Under the pieces are notes generated by a model that saw only the letters and a list, made by a program, of their open reading frames with translations, searched no databases and was not told the origin of the DNA. A stretch of 32,456 nt of DNA. Source: CAYPHA01 sp964410215 (lineage in GTDB: Bacteria > Calditrichota > Calditrichia > Calditrichales > CAYPHA01). Each line of letters opens with the position of its first letter. Positions within the stretch are counted from its first letter, which is position 1. This document shows, one piece after another, positions 7,309 to 14,385 of the stretch. The position numbers and the translations under genes were made by a program. The stretch covers positions 1 through 32,456 of the forward strand of contig CAYPHA010000052.1 in the NCBI GenBank assembly GCA_964410215.1, in the 5' to 3' direction.

Positions 7309-8202
7309 TTAAGCCTTTTTAGTTTTCCAGTCGACAACAATCGGGCTGGCCACGAACATCGATGAATATGTCCCGATAATAACGCCTATAATCAAGGCCA
7401 GTGCAAAGGTACGTAACACTTCGCCTCCGAAAAAGTATAGCACTATCACAACAACGAGTGTCGTTGTTGAGGTCATGACTGTACGGCTGAGCGTCTCATT
7501 CACACTTCTGTTTACCAGACCGGGCAGATCTTTCATGGATTTTTTACTGGCCTTAACATTCTCCCTGATTCGGTCATAAACGACAATGGTATCATTGAGG
7601 GAATAGCCGACAATCGTTAAAACAGCCGCAATAATGGGCGCTGATAGTTCGATATCAACGATTGAAAAAATGCCGAGTGTGATGATCACATCATGAAGCA
7701 GCGCGGCGATGGCGCCGATCGAAAACTTGAATTCAAAGCGCCACATGATATAGATCAGGATCAGAATCATTGCCCAAAATATAGCATACAGTGCTTTAAG
7801 AATCAATTCCCTCCCCACTTTCGGACCGACTTTTTCGACCCGCTGTACAACGAAGGGGTTATCGGTCAGATTATCACTGATCACCTTTTCCATAGCTGTT
7901 GAAATCTCTTCAGCCTTTTCTGCGACACCGGTACGGATGGAAATTTCATTCTCAGATCCGAAATGCTTAATTTCAGCTTCGCCATACCCTTTAGAGCTGA
8001 GAAGTGTCCGGATACTTTGAATTTCGACATCTTTTTCAAATTGCAGATGGACAAGCGTACCACCTGTAAAGTCGATATTGTACCGGGGGCCACCGTGCAG
8101 TATCAGTGAAATAATCGACGCGGCAAGCAGAACGATACTCACGATATAGCTGATCTTCCGACTGTCTATAATTTTAAAATTCGCGTTTTTAAAGAAATGC
8201 AT
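7309..8202 (-). CDS. secF: Protein translocase subunit SecF
   Basis: Inner-membrane partner of SecD, using the proton gradient to help complete Sec-dependent export. The 297-residue protein has a first membrane helix (about residues 17-34, 'YIVSIVLLAASIISLIL') and the signature 'YNIDFTGGTLVHLQF'. A periplasmic domain follows, then five C-terminal helices with 'FKFSIGAIAALLHDVIITLG', 'IVGYSLNDTIVVYDRIREN' and 'LSRTVMTSTTTLVVVIVLYF'. The D and the YSLNDT-VVYDRIRE motif are those of RND-like SecF. I chose the ATG at 8202, preceded by AGGAG at about 11 bases. A TTG at 8229 lies before that ribosome-binding site. It starts 30 bases after secD ends. Confidence 0.97.
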   Translation of the reverse strand: MHFFKNANFKIIDSRKISYIVSIVLLAASIISLILHGGPRYNIDFTGGTLVHLQFEKDVEIQSIRTLLSSKGYGEAEIKHFGSENEISIRTGVAEKAEEISTAMEKVISDNLTDNPFVVQRVEKVGPKVGRELILKALYAIFWAMILILIYIMWRFEFKFSIGAIAALLHDVIITLGIFSIVDIELSAPIIAAVLTIVGYSLNDTIVVYDRIRENVKASKKSMKDLPGLVNRSVNETLSRTVMTSTTTLVVVIVLYFFGGEVLRTFALALIIGVIIGTYSSMFVASPIVVDWKTKKA

Positions 8203-8232
8203 GGTTGTTTGTTCTCCTATCTGCCTCAAATG

Positions 8233-10107
8233 TTATATACTGAGCTTTTTAATCGCTGATTTTTCCAGAGAATAATCGAACACGACACGGGTGACAACGA
8301 TTGCTGTGAACATACTGGCAACAATACCGATCATCAGTGTCAGGGCAAATCCCTGAATGGGACCTGAACCAAATGTATACAGGACCAGACCGGCAATAAA
8401 CGTGGTGATATTGGCATCCAGAATCGTAATGAACGCTTTTCCATATCCCAGTTCAATGGATGCTCTTACCGTTTTACCGCGATCCAGTTCTTCGCGGATC
8501 CGTTCGAAAACAAGCACATTCGCATCAACAGCCATACCAATTGTCAGAATAATACCGGCGATTCCCGGCATTGTGAGTGTCGCATGGAAGGAGGCCATAA
8601 CAGCCATGATGAATACAATATTCAGCATCAATGCCATATCGGCTACAAGTCCGGAAAGACGATAATAAAAAACCATGAACACCATTACGATCAACAGACC
8701 GATCATGGCGGAATAACTGCCGGCACGGATCGAATCCAGCCCGAGGGAAGGACCAACCGTCCGTTCTTCAATGATCGTAACCGGTGCCGGCAGGGCTCCG
8801 GCTTTCAGCACTACCGCCAGATCCTGCGCTTCTTCCATCGTTTCCAGACCGGTGATACGGGAACGCCCGTTGGAAATTTTAACACGTATTTCCGGTGCCA
8901 GGAAGACTTTATTATCCAGAATGATGGCCAGGCGCTTATTAATATTCGCCCCGGTGACACGGGAGAAAATGCGTGACCCGGCATCATTGAGGGTCAGTGA
9001 AACTTCATATTTTCCAATGGAACTGGGATCATTCGGATCACCGGGTGCGGGAAAGGCATCGGCAATGGTTTCACCGCTCAGTTCCACATTTTTATTGACA
9101 AGATAAACTTCATAATACCGCTCTTCATACTTGGGTTTGGCATTCCACAGGAACTGCGCATCGCCGCCTTCCTCTTCCAGAATCCTCTGGATTTCCGGCA
9201 ATTCCATGATCGCCCTGAATTTAGCTTCTTTTTCAACGGGGACCAGCAGTGTCTGGCGATTGTAAGGATCCAGGAAAAATATACCTTCTTCAAAGAGGGT
9301 CTCAACGGAATCCGCCGCAGCCGTTTTCACCGTATCCCCTTCTTCTACACCGAACATATCTTCCAGGGCGACTGCTGTCGTATCCTTTTCCTCCTCCTCT
9401 GCTTCAACCAGCGTATCCGAAGGTGATATCTGGGATAGAATATAATCATTTATCTTTTCCGCAACCTGTGAGCTAACCACATTATCTTTGAGAAGCTTGA
9501 ATTGGAGTAAGGCCGTCTTTCCGATCAACTGGCGTACACGAGTCGGATTGGTCACTCCTGCCAGCTCCACGATAATCCGCCGGTCTCCCTGACGCTGTAT
9601 GGTCGGCTCAGAAACACCGAATTCATCGACACGGTTACGAAGTATTTCCAGTGAGCGGGCAACAGCTTCCGTCGACTGATCCCTGAGGAAACCAAGGACA
9701 TCGCCTTCGTCACGCCGTTCTACCGAACCAAAATAACGGACAATGCTCACATTTTTTTCTTTGAGCCTGTCATTAAAAACAGAAATAAAATCCTCATCCG
9801 TCAGTTCAACCTGCTCCACCGTTTCATCCAATGCCTTCATGAAGGTTTCATTCTTGTTTTTGGCAAGCTTATTCAATAATTCCTTCATATCCACTTCAAG
9901 GACGACATGCATACCGCCCTGTAAATCCAGTCCAAGATTGATTGTCTGCGATTTCAAATCGAAGAACTCTTTCTGATTATTGAGGTGCATGGCCTCTCTT
10001 TCTTCTTCCGTCATCGAATTGTATTTGTAAGTCGGATAAAGCAGGTATACAGCGACCAGAATAACCACCATAATCAGGATGAATTTAGTTGTTGTTTTTG
10101 ATCTCAT
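8233..10107 (-). CDS. secD: Protein translocase subunit SecD
   Basis: Larger subunit of the SecDF export motor. The 624 residues comprise an N-terminal membrane helix (about 8-25), the D1 motif 'INLGLDLQGGMHVVLEV', and a long periplasmic P1 head. The motif 'RNRVDEFGVSEPTIQRQGD' and 'RIIVELAGV' lies in the head. The C-terminal six-helix RND-like bundle contains 'EERTVGPSLGLDSIRAGSYS', 'IILTIGMAVDANVLVFERIR' (with the functional Asp) and 'ILDANITTFIAGLVLYTFGS'. An acidic stretch (about residues 226-272, many E, D and T) expands the head and would be exposed in the periplasm. The ATG at 10107 has GGAGG 12 bases upstream. A promoter candidate lies at 10176-10204, making secD the first gene of secD-secF-STAS. 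Confidence 0.97.
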   Translation of the reverse strand: MRSKTTTKFILIMVVILVAVYLLYPTYKYNSMTEEEREAMHLNNQKEFFDLKSQTINLGLDLQGGMHVVLEVDMKELLNKLAKNKNETFMKALDETVEQVELTDEDFISVFNDRLKEKNVSIVRYFGSVERRDEGDVLGFLRDQSTEAVARSLEILRNRVDEFGVSEPTIQRQGDRRIIVELAGVTNPTRVRQLIGKTALLQFKLLKDNVVSSQVAEKINDYILSQISPSDTLVEAEEEEKDTTAVALEDMFGVEEGDTVKTAAADSVETLFEEGIFFLDPYNRQTLLVPVEKEAKFRAIMELPEIQRILEEEGGDAQFLWNAKPKYEERYYEVYLVNKNVELSGETIADAFPAPGDPNDPSSIGKYEVSLTLNDAGSRIFSRVTGANINKRLAIILDNKVFLAPEIRVKISNGRSRITGLETMEEAQDLAVVLKAGALPAPVTIIEERTVGPSLGLDSIRAGSYSAMIGLLIVMVFMVFYYRLSGLVADMALMLNIVFIMAVMASFHATLTMPGIAGIILTIGMAVDANVLVFERIREELDRGKTVRASIELGYGKAFITILDANITTFIAGLVLYTFGSGPIQGFALTLMIGIVASMFTAIVVTRVVFDYSLEKSAIKKLSI

Positions 10108-10175
10108 GAAACGATTAAACCTCCAGGTTATGCATCTGTTTTACAGACTTTGATGCGTTCTATGCAAAATCTTTA

Positions 10176-10204
10176 AATTTATGTTTAGTACCCGTTAAAG
10201 TCAA
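10176..10204 (-). promoter_or_regulatory. Candidate promoter of secD-secF-STAS
   Basis: In the 143-base gap between ligA and secD the minus strand reads TTGACT (10204-10199), a 17-base spacer and TAAATT (10181-10176). The same bases also fit a Bacteroidota-like TTTG-N20-TAAATTTA pattern, so sigma specificity cannot be settled by eye. I see no convincing ligA terminator in this gap. Confidence 0.5.
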
Positions 10205-10250
10205 ACAATTTTTAGACTGATACAAGGCAATCGGTAACGGGAGCGGGTTA

Positions 10251-12254
10251 TTACCGAAGCATATCAAGAAACGCATCCTCTCCGATAATTTTCACCCCGA
10301 GAGATTCCGCTTTTTTCAGTTTTGATCCGGCTTTTTCACCGGCGAGCAGGTAATCCGTATTTCCCGAAACAGAAGAACTGACCGTACCACCGTGTCGTTC
10401 AATCATATCGGCGGCTTCTTCGCGTTTCATGGTGGGCAGCGTCCCGGTTAAAACAAAGGTCAGACCTTTCAGGAGGCCGGTTGGGGCCACTTCTTCCTGC
10501 TCTTCCATCGTGAGACCGGCTTCAGCAAGCCTGTTGAGGATGTGCGCATTAATCTCCTGGTTGAAAAATGTGGTAATACTGTCCGCCATCCGCTCTCCGA
10601 TGCCGTCGATTTCAGTAAGCTCCTCTTTCGTTGCATTTTTAAGTCTGGGAAGTGACCGGAAACGTCGTGCCAGGAGGCGTGCGGCAGTAGCACCGACAAA
10701 GGGAATACCGATAGCAAAGATCAAACGATGAAGGGGCTGTTTTTTACTGGCTCTGATACCTTCAATGAGGTTCTGCGCGCTTTTTTCACCCATTCGCTCC
10801 AGTGTCGCCAGATCCGTTTCACTCAAGTGATAAATATCCGCGATGTCCCGTATGCGTTTTTCCCTTACCAGCAATTCAACAGCAGCCGAACCAAGCCCTT
10901 CGATATCCATCGCACCACGGCTTGCAAAATGTTCAATTCTGCGTACAACCTGATCTGGACAGTGCGGGTTCGGACAGCGCAGAGCGGCTTCACCTTCGAT
11001 GCGTACGACGGCGGATTTACACGCGGGGCAGGAACCGGGTATTTCCAGGGTTTTGGAATCCGGCTGACGGCGCTCTTCAATAACGCGTACCACTTTGGGA
11101 ATGATATCGCCGCCCTTTTCGATAAAAACCGCATCATTAAGTCTGATATCTTTACGCTCTATTTCGTCCGCATTGTGCAATGTAGCACGGGAGACGGTTG
11201 TACCTGCCAGGAATACCGGTTCCAGCTCAGCAACCGGCGTCAGGATACCGGTTCTGCCAACCTGCCAGGTAATCGCCCTGATCCTGGTTTCGGCCTGTTG
11301 CGCTTTAAATTTATAGGCAATTGCCCAGCGGGGACTTTTAGATGTGGCACCCAGTTTTTTCTGCTGGTCGATGGCATTCACTTTAATTACGACACCGTCA
11401 ATCTCATATTCCAGGCTATTCCGGCGTTTCTCCCAATAATCGATAAAGTCCCGGATTTCATTGGCATCCCTGCAAACCCGGCAATGCGGATTCACAACGA
11501 AACCAAGGGATTTCAAAAGCTCCAGATTGTCCGTATGCATTTCTTCCTTTGAGCCTGTTCCCGCTTCCCTGTACAGATAGTAGCAGAATATCTTCAGGTT
11601 CCGATCCGCAACGATGCGGGAATCCTGCATTTTCAAGCTGCCGGCAGCGGCATTTCTGGGATTTGCAAAGAGATTCAGTTCCTGCCCGGAACGCTGACGG
11701 TTTATCTGTTCAAAGGTCTTTTTCGGTAGATACACTTCTCCCCGCACTTCGAACGCGCCGTTTATCGTTTCTGGATGCGCCACCTTCAACGGAACGGAAC
11801 GAATCGTTTTGATATTTTGAGTAATATCATCACCCTGCTCCCCGTCACCACGCGTTACCCCTCTGATCAGGCGGCCATCGGAATAAAGCAGGCTGACCGC
11901 AACACCATCAATTTTCAGCTCACAACTGAAAGATACGGTTTCTGGCTGATCCAGACCGGACATTACCCGTTCGATAAAATCATTCAGTTCCTGTTCATTA
12001 TAGGTATTGGCCAGGGAAAGCATCGGAAAACGATGCCTGACAGTCGGAAAATCCCTGGTAGGGATTCCTGAAACACGCTGTGTCGGCGAATCCGGTGTTA
12101 TGAGATCGGGATGTTCTTTTTCCAGTTCTTCCAGTTTTTTCACGAGCATATCATAGTCATAATCGCTGATAACCGGTTCCGCCCGGACATAATATGCATA
12201 ATCATGGCGCCTGATCGCGTCACGTAACTTTTCGAGTTGCTTTTCTGTTGCCAC
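10251..12254 (-). CDS. ligA: NAD-dependent DNA ligase LigA
   Basis: Seals nicks in replication and repair using NAD+. The 667-residue length is typical. Domain Ia has 'YYVRAEPVISDYDYDMLVKK', which binds nicotinamide. The adenylation domain carries 'CELKIDGVAVSLLYSDG' with catalytic K114, then 'RGDGEQGDDIT' and 'EIDGVVIKVN'. An OB fold contains 'ISK'-type contacts near 'GRTGILTPVAELEPV'. The Cys4 zinc finger uses C409, C412, C427 and C432. Helix-hairpin-helix repeats span about 450-580, and the C-terminal BRCT domain starts at about residue 592 ('LLKGLTFVLTGTLPTMKREE'). Nothing is missing. The start is GTG at 12254 behind a good AGGGGA site. It is the first minus-strand gene beside a divergent intergenic region. 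Confidence 0.98.
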   Translation of the reverse strand: MATEKQLEKLRDAIRRHDYAYYVRAEPVISDYDYDMLVKKLEELEKEHPDLITPDSPTQRVSGIPTRDFPTVRHRFPMLSLANTYNEQELNDFIERVMSGLDQPETVSFSCELKIDGVAVSLLYSDGRLIRGVTRGDGEQGDDITQNIKTIRSVPLKVAHPETINGAFEVRGEVYLPKKTFEQINRQRSGQELNLFANPRNAAAGSLKMQDSRIVADRNLKIFCYYLYREAGTGSKEEMHTDNLELLKSLGFVVNPHCRVCRDANEIRDFIDYWEKRRNSLEYEIDGVVIKVNAIDQQKKLGATSKSPRWAIAYKFKAQQAETRIRAITWQVGRTGILTPVAELEPVFLAGTTVSRATLHNADEIERKDIRLNDAVFIEKGGDIIPKVVRVIEERRQPDSKTLEIPGSCPACKSAVVRIEGEAALRCPNPHCPDQVVRRIEHFASRGAMDIEGLGSAAVELLVREKRIRDIADIYHLSETDLATLERMGEKSAQNLIEGIRASKKQPLHRLIFAIGIPFVGATAARLLARRFRSLPRLKNATKEELTEIDGIGERMADSITTFFNQEINAHILNRLAEAGLTMEEQEEVAPTGLLKGLTFVLTGTLPTMKREEAADMIERHGGTVSSSVSGNTDYLLAGEKAGSKLKKAESLGVKIIGEDAFLDMLR

Positions 12255-12274
12255 GGATTCCCCTGTGTTTTATC

Positions 12275-12292
12275 GTTGATCTGCAAATCAAC
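12275..12292. repeat. Short inverted repeat in the ligA leader
   Basis: GTTGAT, six bases, ATCAAC form a perfect six-base inverted repeat between the ligA start and its candidate -10. It could be an operator or chance; the arms are short. Confidence 0.25.
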
Positions 12293-12296
12293 CGTT

Positions 12297-12325
12297 TATA
12301 TATTTAAATTTTAATCAAAGTTCAA
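12297..12325 (-). promoter_or_regulatory. Candidate ligA promoter
   Basis: Within the 160-base divergent gap the minus strand has TTGAAC (12325-12320), a 17-base spacer and TATATA (12302-12297). Each half matches the sigma-70 consensus at four of six positions. The AT-rich context and the position about 45 bases before the GTG are appropriate. Confidence 0.4.
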
Positions 12326-12355
12326 GTAGTACCGGCCACCTGCAGCTGAGATTTT

Positions 12356-12385
12356 TTGGTATTTTGAGCGAAATATAAGTATACT
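12356..12385 (+). promoter_or_regulatory. Candidate promoter for the plus-strand lipoprotein genes
   Basis: TTGGTA (12356-12361), 18 bases and TATACT (12380-12385) precede the first lipoprotein ATG by about 30 bases. The -10 overlaps the perfect palindrome AAGTATACTT (12378-12387). A Bacteroidota-type reading (TTTG...TATACTTG) also fits. Confidence 0.45.
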
Positions 12386-12414
12386 TGATCATTTAATGAA
12401 ACAAAAATTACCGT

Positions 12415-13023
12415 ATGAAAAATGCGCTTTTAGTTATAACGCTATTCTTCTTGATCGCCTGTACTAATCCATTCTCCACGCGGGATCCGGAAACACCTGA
12501 GGCAACAGACAATACAGAGGGATTTGAGGATGCCCGCACACCCGAGTTGCTTTTCACTAATTTTGAAAAATCCATTGAGGAAAAGAATGTATCCGAGCAT
12601 ATGAAATGTTTTGCAGATCCGGGTCTTGGACATGAAAAAATCTACCGGTTTCAACCGGAAGCCAACTTAAGTGATTTCTTGATTAACCGTTGGACAAAAC
12701 AGGATGAGCAGAATTATTTTATAAAAATTACGGAAGAAGAGCGCGCGGATTTCCCGAGAATCAATTTTAATGCGCTGGATGATCCCGTGTTCCAGCCCAT
12801 CAATGTTTCGGCACCCGACGACTCCGTCGAAACGCGTATTTTCCGTTATCAACTCTCGATCACACGGGTCGATACGGTGCAGCTATATACAGGTCAGATG
12901 AAAATTCGTGCATTTCAGTCCCGGGCCACCGATTCAAACTGGTATATATATCGCTGGGATGATTTCGCCATCGATAATCAGCTCGAGGCCACGTGGACAT
13001 TTCTGAAATTTGAAAACAGGTAA
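12415..13023 (+). CDS. Predicted lipoprotein, first of a tandem paralogous pair
   Basis: The 202-residue product starts with a lipoprotein signal (MKNALLVITLFFLIAC), with the lipidated Cys at residue 16 followed by 'TNPFSTRDPETPE'. I do not recognise a named family. It shares a framework with the next gene. Both have C-x-N-P-F directly after the lipobox, an acidic linker, 'xTPExxxTNF' (here 'RTPELLFTNFEKSIEEKNVS'), and a final 'WYIYRWDDFA' block. The approximate fold, helix followed by beta strands ending in W-x-I/Y-x-R-W-D-D, resembles NTF2-like or DUF4440-type small domains, but this is inference. No clear Shine-Dalgarno site precedes the ATG at 12415. The stop is 9 bases before the second lipoprotein, so they are co-transcribed. 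Confidence 0.85.
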   Translation: MKNALLVITLFFLIACTNPFSTRDPETPEATDNTEGFEDARTPELLFTNFEKSIEEKNVSEHMKCFADPGLGHEKIYRFQPEANLSDFLINRWTKQDEQNYFIKITEEERADFPRINFNALDDPVFQPINVSAPDDSVETRIFRYQLSITRVDTVQLYTGQMKIRAFQSRATDSNWYIYRWDDFAIDNQLEATWTFLKFENR

Positions 13024-13032
13024 CCGTTTATT

Positions 13033-13545
13033 ATGCGTCCCTATTTACATATCAGCCTGCTCATCCTTCTGACCGCCTGCGTCAATCCTTTTGCCCCGGG
13101 TCTGACAGAGGATGATGATCCCGGCAGTCAGATATTAACGGATCAGAAGACACCGGAAGAAGTGCTGACCAATTTCAGCTATGCCTATAATTTTAAAGAC
13201 TCACTTGTTTATGCCGATCTGCTGGACAGCAGCTTTCAGTTTATTTTTATCGATTATGATACGGACCAGCCGACCAGCGACAACTGGGGAAGGGACAAAG
13301 ACATTCAGACAACGGTAAAAATGTTCAGGCATTTTCAGAGTCTGGACCTGGTCTGGGGAGAGACAACTTCCAGGGTTTACCTTAATGAAGACAGTTCCCA
13401 GGTAGAATTAAAAAAAACCTTTCAGCTCACACTGGATGGGGGTGAGACCATTCCTTCCATCAGCGGATGGGCATTGTTTACATTTATACGTAAAAAAACG
13501 GGGGTATGGAAAATTATCCGCTGGGATGATTTGTCACGAATATAA
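13033..13545 (+). CDS. Predicted lipoprotein, second of a tandem paralogous pair
   Basis: The 170-residue product has a lipoprotein signal 'MRPYLHISLLILLTAC' followed by 'VNPFAPGLTEDDDPG'. The region 'KTPEEVLTNFSYAYNFKD' aligns with the equivalent part of the preceding protein. The middle ('YADLLDSSFQFIFIDYD') and the end ('TGVWKIIRWDDLSRI') suggest an NTF2-like single domain on a lipid anchor at the outer or inner membrane. The acidic residues right after the Cys may influence sorting, but the rule for this organism is unknown. This copy is shorter than its neighbour, lacking an insert in the centre. No function is assigned. Other members of this C-x-NPF lipoprotein type would be needed to learn whether the pair acts together. 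Confidence 0.83.
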   Translation: MRPYLHISLLILLTACVNPFAPGLTEDDDPGSQILTDQKTPEEVLTNFSYAYNFKDSLVYADLLDSSFQFIFIDYDTDQPTSDNWGRDKDIQTTVKMFRHFQSLDLVWGETTSRVYLNEDSSQVELKKTFQLTLDGGETIPSISGWALFTFIRKKTGVWKIIRWDDLSRI

Positions 13546-13573
13546 TATGGAAAAGAACTGTTATTATTTAATT

Positions 13574-13603
13574 TTGGAATGATAAGTGTACAATAAATAT
13601 ATT
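13574..13603 (+). promoter_or_regulatory. Candidate promoter of the PdxJ-like gene
   Basis: In the 89-base gap after the lipoproteins, TTGGAA (13574-13579), 18 bases and TATATT (13598-13603) precede the PdxJ-like ATG by about 30 bases. The -35 equals that proposed for purA. No terminator hairpin is visible before it. Confidence 0.4.
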
Positions 13604-13634
13604 CAGAACTACATGTGAAAAAACTGGAGGTAAA

Positions 13635-14345
13635 ATGCATCGTCTTGGATTGGATGTAGATCCCGTAGCCTATATCAGGAATCTAATGGAGGATTCTGTT
13701 CCGGATCCGGTACAAAGTGTCGTTCTGGGCGAAATGGGAGGAGCCGAAAGTATTGTATGTTATCTCCGTGATGACCAGAAAACGGTACTGGACCGGGATA
13801 TCGCTTTATTACGGCAGATAACGAAAACATATCTCAATATCCGGGCAAACCTGACCGAGGAGACCATCCGCAAATTGCTGCGTGTCAAACCGGACATGGT
13901 TACATTTGTTTCGCCCGGCGAAATTGCAGAAATAGCGCCGGCACCGCTGGATCTGGACATGTATTCCACCCAGTTAATCAACTATATCGCTGAACTGCGC
14001 TCCAACAACATCCTCAGTTCCGTATTGATTGAACCTGATATTAATCAGGTCAAACTTGCCAGCAAACTGGAACTGGACTATATCGAATTTCATGCAGGTC
14101 ATTACTCCGAGGCAGAAGATATGAATGCTGAAATTGAGGCTCTCGAGCATATTTCCGGATTGACACTCGGTGCGAGCAAAATGGGCCTGGGCGTCAATAT
14201 TTCCGGCGGCCTTGATTTTGACAATGTCCGGGAGATTGCACAAATTGATTATATTGAGGATATAATCATCGGTAAACCGATACTCAACCGGGCACTTCTC
14301 ATCGGATTCGAACAGGCTGTACGCGACCTTATCAGTCAGTTTTAA
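13635..14345 (+). CDS. PdxJ-family TIM-barrel protein lacking most catalytic residues
   Basis: Overall collinear with pyridoxine 5'-phosphate synthase PdxJ, 236 residues against about 240. Matching landmarks are 'VPDPVQSVVLGEMGGAESIV', 'YLRDDQ', 'LDRDIALLRQ', 'YIEFHAGHYSEAED', 'LGVNISGGLDFDNV' and the phosphate-loop strand 'IEDIIIGKPILNRALLIGF'. Many PdxJ active-site positions differ. The H of VNIDH is absent ('LGLDVDP'). The first catalytic His of VHLRED is Tyr43 and the second His is Thr50. The catalytic Glu of the NLE motif is Arg70, and AGHGL is ISGGL, so the third His is lost. Arg45 and the Glu of YIEFH remain. The frame is intact and starts behind GGAGG with four-base spacing, so it is not a pseudogene by disruption. 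It probably does another job, or binds a ligand without making PNP. Annotation pipelines will call it pdxJ. I am sure of the family and unsure of the function. Confidence 0.85.
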   Translation: MHRLGLDVDPVAYIRNLMEDSVPDPVQSVVLGEMGGAESIVCYLRDDQKTVLDRDIALLRQITKTYLNIRANLTEETIRKLLRVKPDMVTFVSPGEIAEIAPAPLDLDMYSTQLINYIAELRSNNILSSVLIEPDINQVKLASKLELDYIEFHAGHYSEAEDMNAEIEALEHISGLTLGASKMGLGVNISGGLDFDNVREIAQIDYIEDIIIGKPILNRALLIGFEQAVRDLISQF

Positions 14346-14385
14346 CCTTTTATATTTCCAAATTCAGCGATACTTAAGGATCACT

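Noticed and set aside
10728..11552. Plus-strand open frame of about 274 codons opposite ligA
   Set aside because: The opposite strand encodes the conserved LigA nucleotidyltransferase and OB domains, and the plus-strand frame shows no recognisable domain or ribosome-binding site.
13635..14345. PdxJ-like gene as a decayed pseudogene
   Set aside because: The frame is uninterrupted, the length is normal, GGAGG precedes the start and core barrel motifs are kept, so replacement of active-site residues looks selected and not like decay.
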